Assembly (NCBI GenBank): GCA_947090765.1 | Contig: OX352322.1 | Location: 4,137,501 to 4,201,500, forward strand | Reading direction: 5' to 3' | Source: Pseudomonas sp. MM223 | Lineage (GTDB): Bacteria > Pseudomonadota > Gammaproteobacteria > Pseudomonadales > Pseudomonadaceae | DNA length: 64,000 nucleotides | In this document: positions 44,515 to 52,677 of the stretch, one piece after another | Layout: every line of letters starts with the position of its first letter | Position numbering within the stretch: the stretch's first letter is position 1 | Program-made: the position numbers and the translations under genes | The notes under the pieces: model-generated | Told to the model about the DNA's origin: nothing | Seen by the model: the letters and a program-made list of their open reading frames with translations, nothing else | The model's database searches: none

Positions 44515-45831
44515 TCAGGTACGCAGTGGCTTGATTGCCATGCTGGTATTGGGTGCCACATCGTTGCTTTGCGCGCTGCTGGCCGGGCGGCTGTTCCAGT
44601 GGGGCAGCAGCACCAGCGCCGAGAACAGCGCGCAGCCAGCGAACACGATGAACACCGTGACGCCGTCGAAGTAACCCGGCAGCAACCCGCCCAGCACCGC
44701 CCCCACCGAGCCGCAGCCATTGACGAAGCCGGCGGCGGTGGCACCGGCCTTGGCGGTGCCGAAGTCGATGGCCGCGGCGCCACTGATCATGGAGTCGGGC
44801 CCGTACAGGGTCAGGCCCATGACGAACAGCAAGGCCACCACCAGCATTACGCTGCCGGTGTGCATGGCCGCCATGAACGCCGCCAGGGTCACGGTCAGCA
44901 GCACCAGGCTGATCACGCAGGCCGGCATGCGCCGGGCGCCAAACAGCTTGTCGGAAGCCAGGCCGATCATGATCGGGCCAAGCAGCCCGGCCAGTTCGAA
45001 GGCGGTCGGGATGATTGCCGCGCCCACCTTGCCTACCGAGGGCATCTGTTCGAACACGATCACCGGCCCCCACAGCAGAATCGCGTAGCGCGCAGGCTTG
45101 AGCAGGAAGTACGCCAGGCCCAGGGTCAGCACCGTACGGTTGCGCAGGATCTCCCTCAGTGGCGCCCACACGCTGCACAGGTTATCGGCCGGGGCCATGC
45201 TCTGCGGCTCGGGCTCCACCGCCGGCAGGCCGACATCCTCAGGCTTGTTGCGCTGCAGGAAGAAGAACAGCACGGCCACCAGCGCCACCACGGCGGCACT
45301 GGAGAAGAACGCTGCGTGCCAGGTGCCCACCAGGGTATAGGCCCACCAGCCGGCAAACGGTGAGGCCACCAGGCCGCCGAAGGCATAGCAGGAACTCCAC
45401 AGGCCCAGTACCCGCCCACGCTGCGAGGCCGGGAAGAAGCTGCCGATGTTCTTGCACAACCCGGCCCAGCCGGTGGACTGCGCCAGGCCCTGCACCAGCA
45501 TGCAGGTGGCAAAGATCGGGAAGGTGGCGTAGCTGCCCATCACCACGGCTGCCACTGCCGAAATCAGCAACCCGCCAAGCACCACCACGCGCGGGCCGAA
45601 GCGGTCGGCGAGCATGCCCCAGGTGAACTGGCCCACGGCATAGGCGGCCAGGTAGATGGCGTCGAGGTTGGCCATGGCGGCCTTGTCGAGCATGAAGCTT
45701 GGGTCTTCGGCGATGCCCAGCTTGGCTACCGAAAAGGCTTTGCGGGTGAAGTAGAAGGCGGCGTAGGCCAGCCAGGTGATGGCGAAAATCTGGATGCGCC
45801 AGCGTTTGAACGCGGCTAGGGATTGATTCAT
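44515..45831 (-). CDS. MFS transporter, organophosphate:phosphate antiporter (GlpT/UhpC) type
   Basis: 438 residues, 12 predicted membrane helices. The start MNQSLAAFKRWRIQIFAITWLAYAAFYFTRKAFSVAK with the YAAFYFTRK motif is diagnostic of the GlpT/UhpT/PgtP branch, as are the later GLCKNIGSFFPASQRGRVLGLWSSCYAFGG stretch and GPDSMISGAAAIDFGTAKAGATAAGFVNGCGSVGAVLGGLLPGY. It probably imports a phosphate ester or phosphonate. It is the first gene of a two-gene operon with the FAD oxidoreductase. Confidence 0.85.
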   Translation of the reverse strand: MNQSLAAFKRWRIQIFAITWLAYAAFYFTRKAFSVAKLGIAEDPSFMLDKAAMANLDAIYLAAYAVGQFTWGMLADRFGPRVVVLGGLLISAVAAVVMGSYATFPIFATCMLVQGLAQSTGWAGLCKNIGSFFPASQRGRVLGLWSSCYAFGGLVASPFAGWWAYTLVGTWHAAFFSSAAVVALVAVLFFFLQRNKPEDVGLPAVEPEPQSMAPADNLCSVWAPLREILRNRTVLTLGLAYFLLKPARYAILLWGPVIVFEQMPSVGKVGAAIIPTAFELAGLLGPIMIGLASDKLFGARRMPACVISLVLLTVTLAAFMAAMHTGSVMLVVALLFVMGLTLYGPDSMISGAAAIDFGTAKAGATAAGFVNGCGSVGAVLGGLLPGYFDGVTVFIVFAGCALFSALVLLPHWNSRPASSAQSNDVAPNTSMAIKPLRT

Positions 45832-46015
45832 GTGAGTCTGACCTCTTGCTCAAGTGTGCCGGCAGAATGTGAAGAAACGCCTGTCTTGTTCTTGTGTTAC
45901 GCACAGCGATGACGAGGCTGTCATCGGGTCAGGTGGCGCCGTGTGGGCACCATGGCCCTGGCGGCATTCGTGGTGCCAGCGTCGGGCTGACATGCATGGA
46001 AACAGTTGCGCTAAG

Positions 46016-46034
46016 ATAAATAAAATCGATTTAT
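46016..46034. promoter_or_regulatory. LysR-type operator palindrome
   Basis: ATAAATAAAATCGATTTAT, with perfect 6-base inverted ends (ATAAAT/ATTTAT) and 7 bases between them, in the divergent region between the transporter and LysR genes, about 40 bases before the LysR start. It fits a LysR box. Confidence 0.5.
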
Positions 46035-46075
46035 CGTATTACACACATAAGCCCAGCTTGTTACTGAGGTCAGCC

Positions 46076-46945
46076 ATGTCGGTTTCCCACGCCCAACTCA
46101 AGGCCTTCCATGCGGTGGCCGTGCACGGCAGCTTTACCCGTGCTGCGCAAAAGCTGTTTCTGACCCAGCCTGCGGTGTCGGACCAGGTGCGCAAACTGGA
46201 GGAGCGCTTCGGCGTGTTGCTGTTCCACCGCAACAAGCGTTCGGTGCAGCTCACTGACCTTGGCGAGCGCCTGCTGGGCATCAGCCAGCGCCTGTTCGCC
46301 TGCGAGGCCGAGGCGCTGGACCTGCTGCTGGATTCGCGCGCGCTGCACACCGGCAGCCTGGTGCTGGCGGTGGATGCACCGGTGCACGTGCTGCCGCAGA
46401 TTGCCCGTTTCTGCCAGCGCTACCCGGGCATCCAGGTGAAGATCGAGACCGGCAACACCGATGAGTCACTGGCCCGGCTGTTCAGCTATCAGGCCGACCT
46501 GGCCCTGCTCGGCCGGGATGTCGACGATGAGCGCCTGCATTGCCTGCCGCTGCGCCGTGACCCGATGGTGGCGTTTGTTTCGCACAACCACCCGTGGGCC
46601 AGCCGTGGTTCGATCAGCCTGGCCGACCTTGACGACACACCATTGGTGCTGCGCGAGCCCGGTTCGGTGACGCGGCAGACGCTGGAAGAAGAGATGCAAC
46701 GGGCCGGGCTGCGGATTCGCCCGGCGATCCAGGTGGAGGGCCGCGAGGCAGCGCGGGAAGCGGTGGTGGTGGGGATTGGCGTGGGCGTGGTGTCGGCAGC
46801 GGAGTTTGGCGCCGATGCGCGGGTGTGTGCGTTGCCGATCGTGGATTGCCAGCGGCATTTGACCGAGACACTGGTCTGCCTGAGCGAGCAGCGTACGCGG
46901 CGGGTGGTGGCGACCTTTTTGCAAGTGGTCGAGGAAGGGTTGTAA
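46076..46945 (+). CDS. LysR-family regulator, divergent from the transporter/oxidoreductase operon
   Basis: 289 residues from the ATG at 46076 (MSVSHAQLKAFHAVAVHGSFTRAAQKLFLTQPAVSDQVRKLEERFGVLLFHR). The frame is open upstream, but that part crosses the operator. The HTH is at about 20-45 and the co-inducer domain follows (APVHVLPQIARFCQRYPGIQVKIETGN). The sequence type resembles regulators found with aminoethylphosphonate catabolism genes. It probably activates the divergent pair in response to that substrate. Confidence 0.85.
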   Translation: MSVSHAQLKAFHAVAVHGSFTRAAQKLFLTQPAVSDQVRKLEERFGVLLFHRNKRSVQLTDLGERLLGISQRLFACEAEALDLLLDSRALHTGSLVLAVDAPVHVLPQIARFCQRYPGIQVKIETGNTDESLARLFSYQADLALLGRDVDDERLHCLPLRRDPMVAFVSHNHPWASRGSISLADLDDTPLVLREPGSVTRQTLEEEMQRAGLRIRPAIQVEGREAAREAVVVGIGVGVVSAAEFGADARVCALPIVDCQRHLTETLVCLSEQRTRRVVATFLQVVEEGL

Positions 46946-46948
46946 ACC

Positions 46949-47040
46949 TGCACTGGCCCTTTCGCAGCACAAGGCTGCTCCTACAGGGGAGTGCGATCAC
47001 CTGTAGGAGCAGCCTTGTGCTGCGAAGAGGCCAGTGCAGG
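46949..47040. repeat. Inverted pair of type B REP-like elements, nearly perfect 40-bp arms
   Basis: Arms at 46949-46988 and 47000-47040 pair from CCTGCACTGGCC through TCCTACAGG with very few mismatches and an 11-base loop. A strong terminator-like structure after the LysR gene. Confidence 0.85.
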
Positions 47041-47086
47041 CAACCCGACTATGCTGGGATAACCTCAACCCACAAACCGACCACCC

Positions 47087-47458
47087 ATGCTCTACCGCCT
47101 GGCCGCCGACACCCTGGTCCTGTTGCACCTGGCCTTCATCCTGCTGGTGCTGTTCGGCGGCCTGCTGGTGCTCAAGTGGCGCCCCGCCCTCCTCATCCAC
47201 CTGCCGGCCCTGGCCTGGGGCCTGGCGGTGGAGTGCCTGCACCTGGGCTGCCCGCTCACCACGTGGGAAAACCGCATGCGCAGCGCTGCCGGTGACGCGG
47301 GGTACCAGGGCGGTTTTGTCGAGCACTACATCTGGCCGCTGATCTACCCCACCGGGCTGACCCCGCACATCCAGCTGCTGTTGGGCAGCATCGTGCTGCT
47401 GCTCAACCTCGGCATCTACAGCTACGTTGCCTGGCGCTGGCGCCGGCCTAGCGGGTAG
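47087..47458 (+). CDS. DUF2784 family membrane protein
   Basis: 123 residues. Three to four hydrophobic helices (7-27, 33-50, about 94-115), a conserved HLGCPLTTWEN motif and HYIWPLIYP near the second half are typical of DUF2784. The function is unknown. Its 3' end overlaps the convergent tam gene by 11 bases. Confidence 0.85.
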   Translation: MLYRLAADTLVLLHLAFILLVLFGGLLVLKWRPALLIHLPALAWGLAVECLHLGCPLTTWENRMRSAAGDAGYQGGFVEHYIWPLIYPTGLTPHIQLLLGSIVLLLNLGIYSYVAWRWRRPSG

Positions 47459-48224
47459 CGATCACGAACAACCGCGGGAACGGCAGCAGCACCTTGCCAT
47501 CGGTGGCCGGCGGGTAGTCGCGCTGCATGGCCTGCAGGTACATCTGCAGGAAGTCTGCCTGTTCCTGCTCATCAAGCCTGGCCAGGTAGGGCCGCAACGC
47601 CGAACCCTTGAACCACTCCACCACTGCTTCGGCGCCACCGGGCAAAGGGTGGTGATAGGTGGTTCGCCACACATCCACCCGCGAGCACAGCGGGCTGAGC
47701 AAGTCGTAGTAGAACGCCGCACCGTGCCGTGGCGGCAACTGGAATTCAGCGAATTTTGCCGCCCAGGGGCCTTGGCTGGCAATTTCGCGCAATTGCCGGT
47801 GGGCCGGTTCGTCGAGGTTGTCGGGGGTTTGCACGGCCAGGCTGGCGCCTTCGCTCAGCTGGCGAACCAGATGTGGGTACAGCGAGGCATGGTCAGGTAC
47901 CCATTGCAGCGATGCATTGGCCAGGATCAAGTCCTGCGGCTCGGGGGCAGACCAGCCGGCAATGTCGGCGATCACCGTACGTACCCGTGGAATGCACAGC
48001 CGCTTGCGCTCGCGGGCCTTGTCGATCATGTCCGGATCGCTGTCCAGCGCCGTCACCTGAGCATCGGGATAACGTTGCAGCAACACCTCGGTGGAATTGC
48101 CCGGGCCACAACCCAGGTCGGTGGCGTGGCGCACCGGGCGCGGCGGGATGGCGGCGAGCAGGTCGCGTACAGCGCGGGTACGTTCGTCTTCGAACAGGGA
48201 ATACTGGGTGGCGGACCAGGCCAT
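47448..48224 (-). CDS. tam: Trans-aconitate 2-methyltransferase
   Basis: 258 residues (E. coli Tam is 252), from the ATG at 48224 preceded by AAGGAG. The start MAWSATQYSLFEDERTRAVRDLLAAIP aligns with Tam WNPSLYLHFEAERTRP. Motif I is ATDLGCGPGNSTEVL, then LDSDPDMI, LILANASLQWVPDH, RVDVWRTTYHHPLPG and the terminal FPRLFVIATR. It methylates trans-aconitate, an inhibitor of aconitase formed from cis-aconitate, using S-adenosylmethionine in the cytoplasm. Confidence 0.92.
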   Translation of the reverse strand: MAWSATQYSLFEDERTRAVRDLLAAIPPRPVRHATDLGCGPGNSTEVLLQRYPDAQVTALDSDPDMIDKARERKRLCIPRVRTVIADIAGWSAPEPQDLILANASLQWVPDHASLYPHLVRQLSEGASLAVQTPDNLDEPAHRQLREIASQGPWAAKFAEFQLPPRHGAAFYYDLLSPLCSRVDVWRTTYHHPLPGGAEAVVEWFKGSALRPYLARLDEQEQADFLQMYLQAMQRDYPPATDGKVLLPFPRLFVIATR

Positions 48225-48285
48225 GTGCGGCTCCTTTGGGCGGGCAATGTGTCTAGCATATGCCATCTGACAGCCTGCGCGGTCG

Positions 48286-48403
48286 TTGTAGGAGCGGCCT
48301 TGCGCCGCGAAAGGGCCGCAAAGCGGCCCCGGCAATGTGTGCTGAAGCTGCGATTTTGGGGCTGCTGTGCAGCCCGTTCACGGCGCAAGGCCGCTCCTAC
48401 AGG
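48286..48403. repeat. Inverted pair of type B REP-like elements
   Basis: Arms at 48286-48330 and 48358-48403 (GTAGGAGCGGCCTTGCGCCG and reverse complement), between tam and the receptor 3' end. Confidence 0.8.
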
Positions 48404-48417
48404 GGCCGTGCGTGCCT

Positions 48418-50823
48418 TCAGAAATCCCAGCGGGTGGTCACCATGAAGTTTCGCGGCTCGCCGTAATAGCCACTGTAGAATGTGGTATCCAGCGCACTGA
48501 GGTACTTCTTGTCGAACAGGTTGTTGACGTTCAGCGTGGTCGAAAGCTGGTCGGTGATCTGGTAGCGGCCCATCAGGTTGAACACGGCGAACTGCCCTTG
48601 CTTGGCCTTGACCGTGCCCAACTCGGCAGGCGCGGCAGTGAAGTGTGTGCCGCTCTGCCAGTTCATGCCACCACCCACAGTCAGGCGTTCCAGCTCGCCC
48701 GGCAGGCGGTAGGTGCTCCACAGCTTGACCATGTTGGCCGGGAACACGGTGTTGATGCGCTCGCCATCAGCGTCCTTGATGATGCTGTGGTTGTAGCTGG
48801 CGCTGAGGTTCCACCCCGGCTGCAACTCGCCGCTGGCTTCCACTTCAAAGCCGCGCGTGGTGGCACCGGAAATCGCTTGATAGGCCGCCGTGGTGGTTCC
48901 CGGCACAACTCGGCCTGGGTCGACCACGGCCAGGTTGTCCTGCTTGATCTCGAACGCAGCGATGCTGGTTTGCAAGCGCCCGTCAAAGTACTCGCTTTTC
49001 AGGCCGACTTCGTAGTTGTCACCTTCGCGCGGCGCCAGCGTCGCGCCGCTGGCATCACGTACTGTCTGCGGCTTGAAGATACTGGTGTAGCTGGCATAGA
49101 CCGAGTGAATGTCATTCAGCGCGTAGACCACACCGGCATAGGGCGTTACCACGCCGCTTTCACGGTTACCCGGGATCTTGTTCGGCTGCGTGCTGAGGTC
49201 GTAGCGGTAGCGGTAGTTGCTGACCCGGGCGCCCAGGATCACCGACAGGTCGTCGGTCGGCCGCAGGCGCGTAGCCAGGTAGGTACCACTTTGGTAGATG
49301 CTGGTATCGCCGTCGTACAGTTTGCCGTTGGCGGTGTTGGGCTTGGTGGTGTAGTTGTCCCAAGTGTAGAAGTTGACCCGAGTGCCCTCGATCGCCGTGC
49401 CGCGCAGCGGGTCGTGGTGGTTCTGGTAGCGGGAGAAATTGTAGCCCAGCACCAGGTCGTGCTCGCGGCCGAATGCCTGGAATGGCCCCTTGAGTTGCGC
49501 GTCCACGCCCACCTGCTTCTGCCAGGTACTGCCGGCGCCGCCGTACAGGCGCACGCCTTCGCCAGTCTGCTTGTCGGGGAAGCCCCAGCTGGCGGTGGCC
49601 AAGCGGTAGTCGTCGCGGTTGATGTACATCTGGTTCACCGCCAGCCGCAGGCTCCAGTCGTGGCCCAGTTTCTGTTCGAGGCTGGCGAAGGTGTTCAGCG
49701 CGTCCTGGGGGTTGCTGCTCCAGCGCGCCGCGCTGTTGGTGGAACGGGAAAAGTCGGTTTGCTCACCATTGCTGTAGAACAGCGGGAACGCTACCGATGA
49801 GGAGCCCTCTGGCCGGTTGCGCTGGTAGTCGGCGCCCACGGTAAGCAAGGTGGTATCGCTCAGGTCGGCTTCGAGGATGCCGTAAAACACCTGCTTTTCC
49901 TGGTGGTAGTGGTCGACAAAGCTGTCGTTCTGCTGGTAAGCGGCAACCATGCGCCCGCGCACATTGCCGGTGGGGGTCAACGGCCCGGACAGGTCGACCT
50001 CGGTGCGGTACTTGTTCCACGAACCCAGCCCAGCACTGACATGCCCCTTGAACTCGGCGGTGGGCCGCTTGCGCACCAGGTTGATGGTGGCCGACGGGTC
50101 GCCGGCGCCAGTCAGCAGGCCGGTGGCCCCGCGCAGCACCTCCACATGGTCATAGATGGCCATGTCGGCCAGGCTCTGCGCCGACACCTGGCTGACGATA
50201 TCGAGGGTAGTGGGGATGCCGTCGAACTGGTAGTTGTCTACCGAATAGCCACGCGAGTAGATGTTGAACCGCTCACTGCCCAGGCTTTGGACCGACAGGC
50301 CTGGGGTTTGCTGCAGCACTTCGGTAAGGTCGTTCAGGCCTTGGTCGTCCATGCGCTGGCGGGTGACCACGCTGATCGACTGCGGTGTTTCGCGCGGCGA
50401 CAGGTCCAGGCCTGTACCGGCGCGAGTAGTGCCCAAGGTGTAGGCACCGGTGCCGTCGGTGCTGTTGCCGTAACGCTGGCTGTCGATGTTGGTAGCGCCC
50501 AGCTCCAGCGTCGAGCCGCTGGCTGGCGCGCCGATCAAGTAACCCTCCCCGGCCCGCTGCAGCTGCAGGCCCGAACCGGCAAGCAGCTGTTGCAAGGCCT
50601 GGGCGACGCTCATGTGCCCATGCACGGCCGCCGCCTGACGGCCCTCGGCAGCATCGGTGGAAAACAGGATGCGGGTGCCGGTCTGCTGGGCCAGGGCGTT
50701 TAGCGAACGGTCCAGGCGCTGGGCCGGGATGTCCAGGCTGAAGGTGGCATCCTGCGCCTGGACGGTGGCGCAGGACAGCAGGCTGGCGGCCAGCAGCATC
50801 AGCGGTGAAAGGTGGTTACCCAT
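48418..50823 (-). CDS. TonB-dependent siderophore receptor with STN signalling domain
   Basis: 801 residues from the ATG at 50823 (GGGGA upstream); a start 30 bases earlier is also possible. A signal peptide (MGNHLSPLMLLAASLLSCATVQAQ) is followed by an STN domain at about 25-95 (FSLDIPAQRLDRSLNALAQQTGTRILFS), which contacts FecR. Then come a plug (TPQSISVVTRQRMDDQ, VEVLRGATGLLTGAGDPSATINLVRKRP) and a barrel ending in FMVTTRWDF. It follows fecR and fecI genes, so ligand binding outside the cell should switch on its own transcription. It belongs to the FpvA/FoxA-like branch for hydroxamate or mixed siderophores; the exact ligand is unknown. Confidence 0.92.
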   Translation of the reverse strand: MGNHLSPLMLLAASLLSCATVQAQDATFSLDIPAQRLDRSLNALAQQTGTRILFSTDAAEGRQAAAVHGHMSVAQALQQLLAGSGLQLQRAGEGYLIGAPASGSTLELGATNIDSQRYGNSTDGTGAYTLGTTRAGTGLDLSPRETPQSISVVTRQRMDDQGLNDLTEVLQQTPGLSVQSLGSERFNIYSRGYSVDNYQFDGIPTTLDIVSQVSAQSLADMAIYDHVEVLRGATGLLTGAGDPSATINLVRKRPTAEFKGHVSAGLGSWNKYRTEVDLSGPLTPTGNVRGRMVAAYQQNDSFVDHYHQEKQVFYGILEADLSDTTLLTVGADYQRNRPEGSSSVAFPLFYSNGEQTDFSRSTNSAARWSSNPQDALNTFASLEQKLGHDWSLRLAVNQMYINRDDYRLATASWGFPDKQTGEGVRLYGGAGSTWQKQVGVDAQLKGPFQAFGREHDLVLGYNFSRYQNHHDPLRGTAIEGTRVNFYTWDNYTTKPNTANGKLYDGDTSIYQSGTYLATRLRPTDDLSVILGARVSNYRYRYDLSTQPNKIPGNRESGVVTPYAGVVYALNDIHSVYASYTSIFKPQTVRDASGATLAPREGDNYEVGLKSEYFDGRLQTSIAAFEIKQDNLAVVDPGRVVPGTTTAAYQAISGATTRGFEVEASGELQPGWNLSASYNHSIIKDADGERINTVFPANMVKLWSTYRLPGELERLTVGGGMNWQSGTHFTAAPAELGTVKAKQGQFAVFNLMGRYQITDQLSTTLNVNNLFDKKYLSALDTTFYSGYYGEPRNFMVTTRWDF

Positions 50824-50888
50824 GTATTCCCCATACGATTCAAGTGACTTCATAGGGATGGCGGTTGGCCATGGGCGAATGTTGATGT

Positions 50889-50907
50889 GCCAATGAAAAT
50901 AATTATG
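50889..50907. promoter_or_regulatory. Fur-box-like site upstream of the receptor
   Basis: GCCAATGAAAATAATTATG matches 14 of 19 positions of the Fur consensus GATAATGATAATCATTATC. It lies between fecR and the receptor gene. Confidence 0.5.
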
Positions 50908-50925
50908 GGTTGCCTGTACCGGCGA

Positions 50926-51768
50926 TCAATCAACTCGGCCAATCACCAGCCCACCATCAACCGCGCGCACCACCGTCACAGGCAACACCGCAGGCAACTG
51001 CTCCAGCAGTGCCCGAACCTGCCGGCTGTCGAACTCACCCGACAAGCGCAAACCACCGGTGCGGTCATCCGCCAGCCGCAGTGGCACCTCGCTGTAGCGC
51101 TGCAAATCCACAATCGCATCGCGCAACGGTGTACCGTCAAAACGCAACACCGAACTGCCCCAGGCAGCCATCGCGCTCGGCTGCACGGCCTGCACCACAC
51201 CCAGCTCATTGGCGGTCGCAAGCAATTGCTGCCCGGCCCGCAAGGGCTGCACGGCGCCGTGCCCACTGCCGACCTCTACCGCACCTTCCAGCACCCCTAC
51301 CCGCACGCCACGCACATCGCTGCGCACGTCGAACACCGTACCAATATCACGCACCCGCACGCCCTGGCTGCGGACAATGAATGGCGCATTGGCATGCACT
51401 ACGGTAAAGCGTGCCTGCCCTTCGACCAGCTCCAGCTGCCGGCTGTGCAGACGCCGTTCAATCTGCAGGCGGCTAGCGGAGTCCAGCAGCACCTGGCTGC
51501 CATCCGCCAGCACCAGCTCGCGCTGCTCACCCACGGCCACCAACACCTGTTCGGTATGCCAGGCAGGGTCCAGCCACCACAGGCTGCCCGCCAGCACCAA
51601 TGACAACAGGCTGGCCTTGGCCGCCTTGCCGGCCTTGCGCCGGCGCGCGGTCATGGCTTTGCCTTCGGCGAGCAACGCTTCACGGGACGCCACCCGCTCG
51701 CGCAGGGCCTCGCTGAACGCTTCCAACGGGTCGGCCTGGGGCTTGCCGTCACGCTTGCCCTGGCTCAT
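50926..51768 (-). CDS. FecR-type anti-sigma factor / sigma regulator
   Basis: 280 residues. A cytoplasmic N-terminal part (ESFSEALRERVASREALLAEGKA...) is followed by one membrane segment at about 48-66 (ASLLSLVLAGSLWW) and the periplasmic FecR domain (VGEQRELVLADGSQVLLDSASRLQI, GVRVRDIGTVFDVR). The C-terminal STN-like stretch EVPLRLADDRTGGLRLSGEFDSRQVRALLEQLPAVLPVTV contacts the receptor. It holds FecI inactive until the receptor signals. It overlaps fecI by 4 bases (ATGA). Confidence 0.9.
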   Translation of the reverse strand: MSQGKRDGKPQADPLEAFSEALRERVASREALLAEGKAMTARRRKAGKAAKASLLSLVLAGSLWWLDPAWHTEQVLVAVGEQRELVLADGSQVLLDSASRLQIERRLHSRQLELVEGQARFTVVHANAPFIVRSQGVRVRDIGTVFDVRSDVRGVRVGVLEGAVEVGSGHGAVQPLRAGQQLLATANELGVVQAVQPSAMAAWGSSVLRFDGTPLRDAIVDLQRYSEVPLRLADDRTGGLRLSGEFDSRQVRALLEQLPAVLPVTVVRAVDGGLVIGRVD

Positions 51769-52301
51769 GCCCGCGCCTCGCCATGCAGGCGCCGGGCAGG
51801 TTCCCAGCGGCTGGCGATGGTACGCAGCGCCCGGTTGAAGTGCTGAGTCACCATGTTGACCGAAATTTCCAGCTCGGCGGCGATGTCACGCTGGGCCATG
51901 CCATGAATGCGGTGCAGCAGGAACACCTGGCGCTGACGTGCCGGCAGAGCTTCGATAATCGCCAGCAGGGCATGCAGCTGTTGTTCGAAATCCAGCTCAC
52001 GCGCTCCATCCCAGCTGTCCAGGGCCGGTTCGCCATGGCTGGCGGCGGCCAGATAATCCGCACGCAGCGACTCGGCACGCACCCGGTCAATGGCTCGGTT
52101 GAAGGTGACCTTGCGCAGAAATGCCAGCGGCAGCGAAATGCGCTGGCGGGGGGGCTTGTCAAGAATCTGCAGATAGACGTCGTGAACCAGGTCACGGGCA
52201 AAATGGCGGTCGCGAAAGCGCTGGCGGATGTAGCGGACCAGGTCGTCATAGTGCAACGCCAGCGCGTCAAGCAGTTCCTGGTTGGGCGGTGTGTTGGACA
52301 T
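51765..52301 (-). CDS. FecI-type ECF sigma factor
   Basis: 178 residues from the ATG at 52301 (MSNTPPNQELLDALALHYDDLVRYIRQRF). Region 2 includes RDLVHDVYLQILDKPP, and region 4 carries the helix-turn-helix MAQRDIAAELEISVNMVTQHFNRAL. It directs RNA polymerase to the promoter of the adjacent receptor gene when FecR is released. First gene of the iron-uptake unit, with a Fur-like site just upstream. Confidence 0.92.
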   Translation of the reverse strand: MSNTPPNQELLDALALHYDDLVRYIRQRFRDRHFARDLVHDVYLQILDKPPRQRISLPLAFLRKVTFNRAIDRVRAESLRADYLAAASHGEPALDSWDGARELDFEQQLHALLAIIEALPARQRQVFLLHRIHGMAQRDIAAELEISVNMVTQHFNRALRTIASRWEPARRLHGEARA

Positions 52302-52319
52302 GGTGAGCCAGCGCCAAGT

Positions 52320-52338
52320 GATAATGCTTCGCATTGTA
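52320..52338. promoter_or_regulatory. Fur-box-like site upstream of fecI
   Basis: GATAATGCTTCGCATTGTA shares 13 of 19 positions with the Fur consensus and is about 20 bases before the fecI ATG (minus strand). Iron-repressed control of fecI is typical. Confidence 0.5.
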
Positions 52339-52366
52339 GGGGCTGAGACAGGCACTTGTCTGCTGT

Positions 52367-52459
52367 GGCTTCATCGCCGGCAAGCAAGCGCCCACAGGTT
52401 CACCACAATGTCTGGGTACCGTGATTTCTTGTGGGAGCTGGCTTGCCGGCGATGAGGCC
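52367..52459. repeat. Inverted pair of type A REP-like elements
   Basis: Arms at 52367-52398 and 52429-52459 share the CTTCATCGCCGGCAAG core in opposite orientation, upstream of fecI and of the small reading frame. Confidence 0.75.
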
Positions 52460-52494
52460 GGAACTGACCACCTATGCTTGAAGTCAGTCCATTT

Positions 52495-52674
52495 ATGCGC
52501 ATGCCCATGAAGACCTACATCGCCCTCGCCATCCTGGCCCTGATTGCCGCCGCGGCCCTGCTCGGCTCGCCCTGGATGAACCAGCGCTTCCACATGCCCG
52601 CAGAAAAAGCCCAGGCCCAACAACGCGAAACGGCCGGGTCCCCAAGGGAGCCGGCCGTTTCCAGGCACAAGTGA
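52495..52674 (+). CDS. Small membrane-anchored or exported protein, unknown function
   Basis: About 59 residues if started at 52495 (MRMPMKTYIALAILALIAAAALLGSPWMNQRF); the ATG at 52507 is another choice. A basic end and a 16-residue hydrophobic segment are followed by a short polar tail (HMPAEKAQAQQRETAGSP). The last 15 codons overlap a perfect 9-bp hairpin that looks like the terminator of the convergent permease gene, so the coding 3' end is uncertain. I do not recognise a family. Confidence 0.4.
   Translation: MRMPMKTYIALAILALIAAAALLGSPWMNQRFHMPAEKAQAQQRETAGSPREPAVSRHK
52628..52658. terminator. Hairpin between convergent genes
   Basis: AACGGCCGG and CCGGCCGTT form a perfect 9-bp stem, extended by an inner TCCC/GGGA pairing around a CAA loop. 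It lies about 20 bases from the end of the permease gene on the other strand. T tracts are short, so efficiency is uncertain. Confidence 0.6.
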
Positions 52675-52677
52675 CGC

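Noticed and set aside
42811..45363. 850-codon plus-strand open frame opposite the YebC and FAD oxidoreductase genes
   Set aside because: It covers several real minus-strand genes and an intergenic gap. Translation is His/Arg/Gln-rich without structure.
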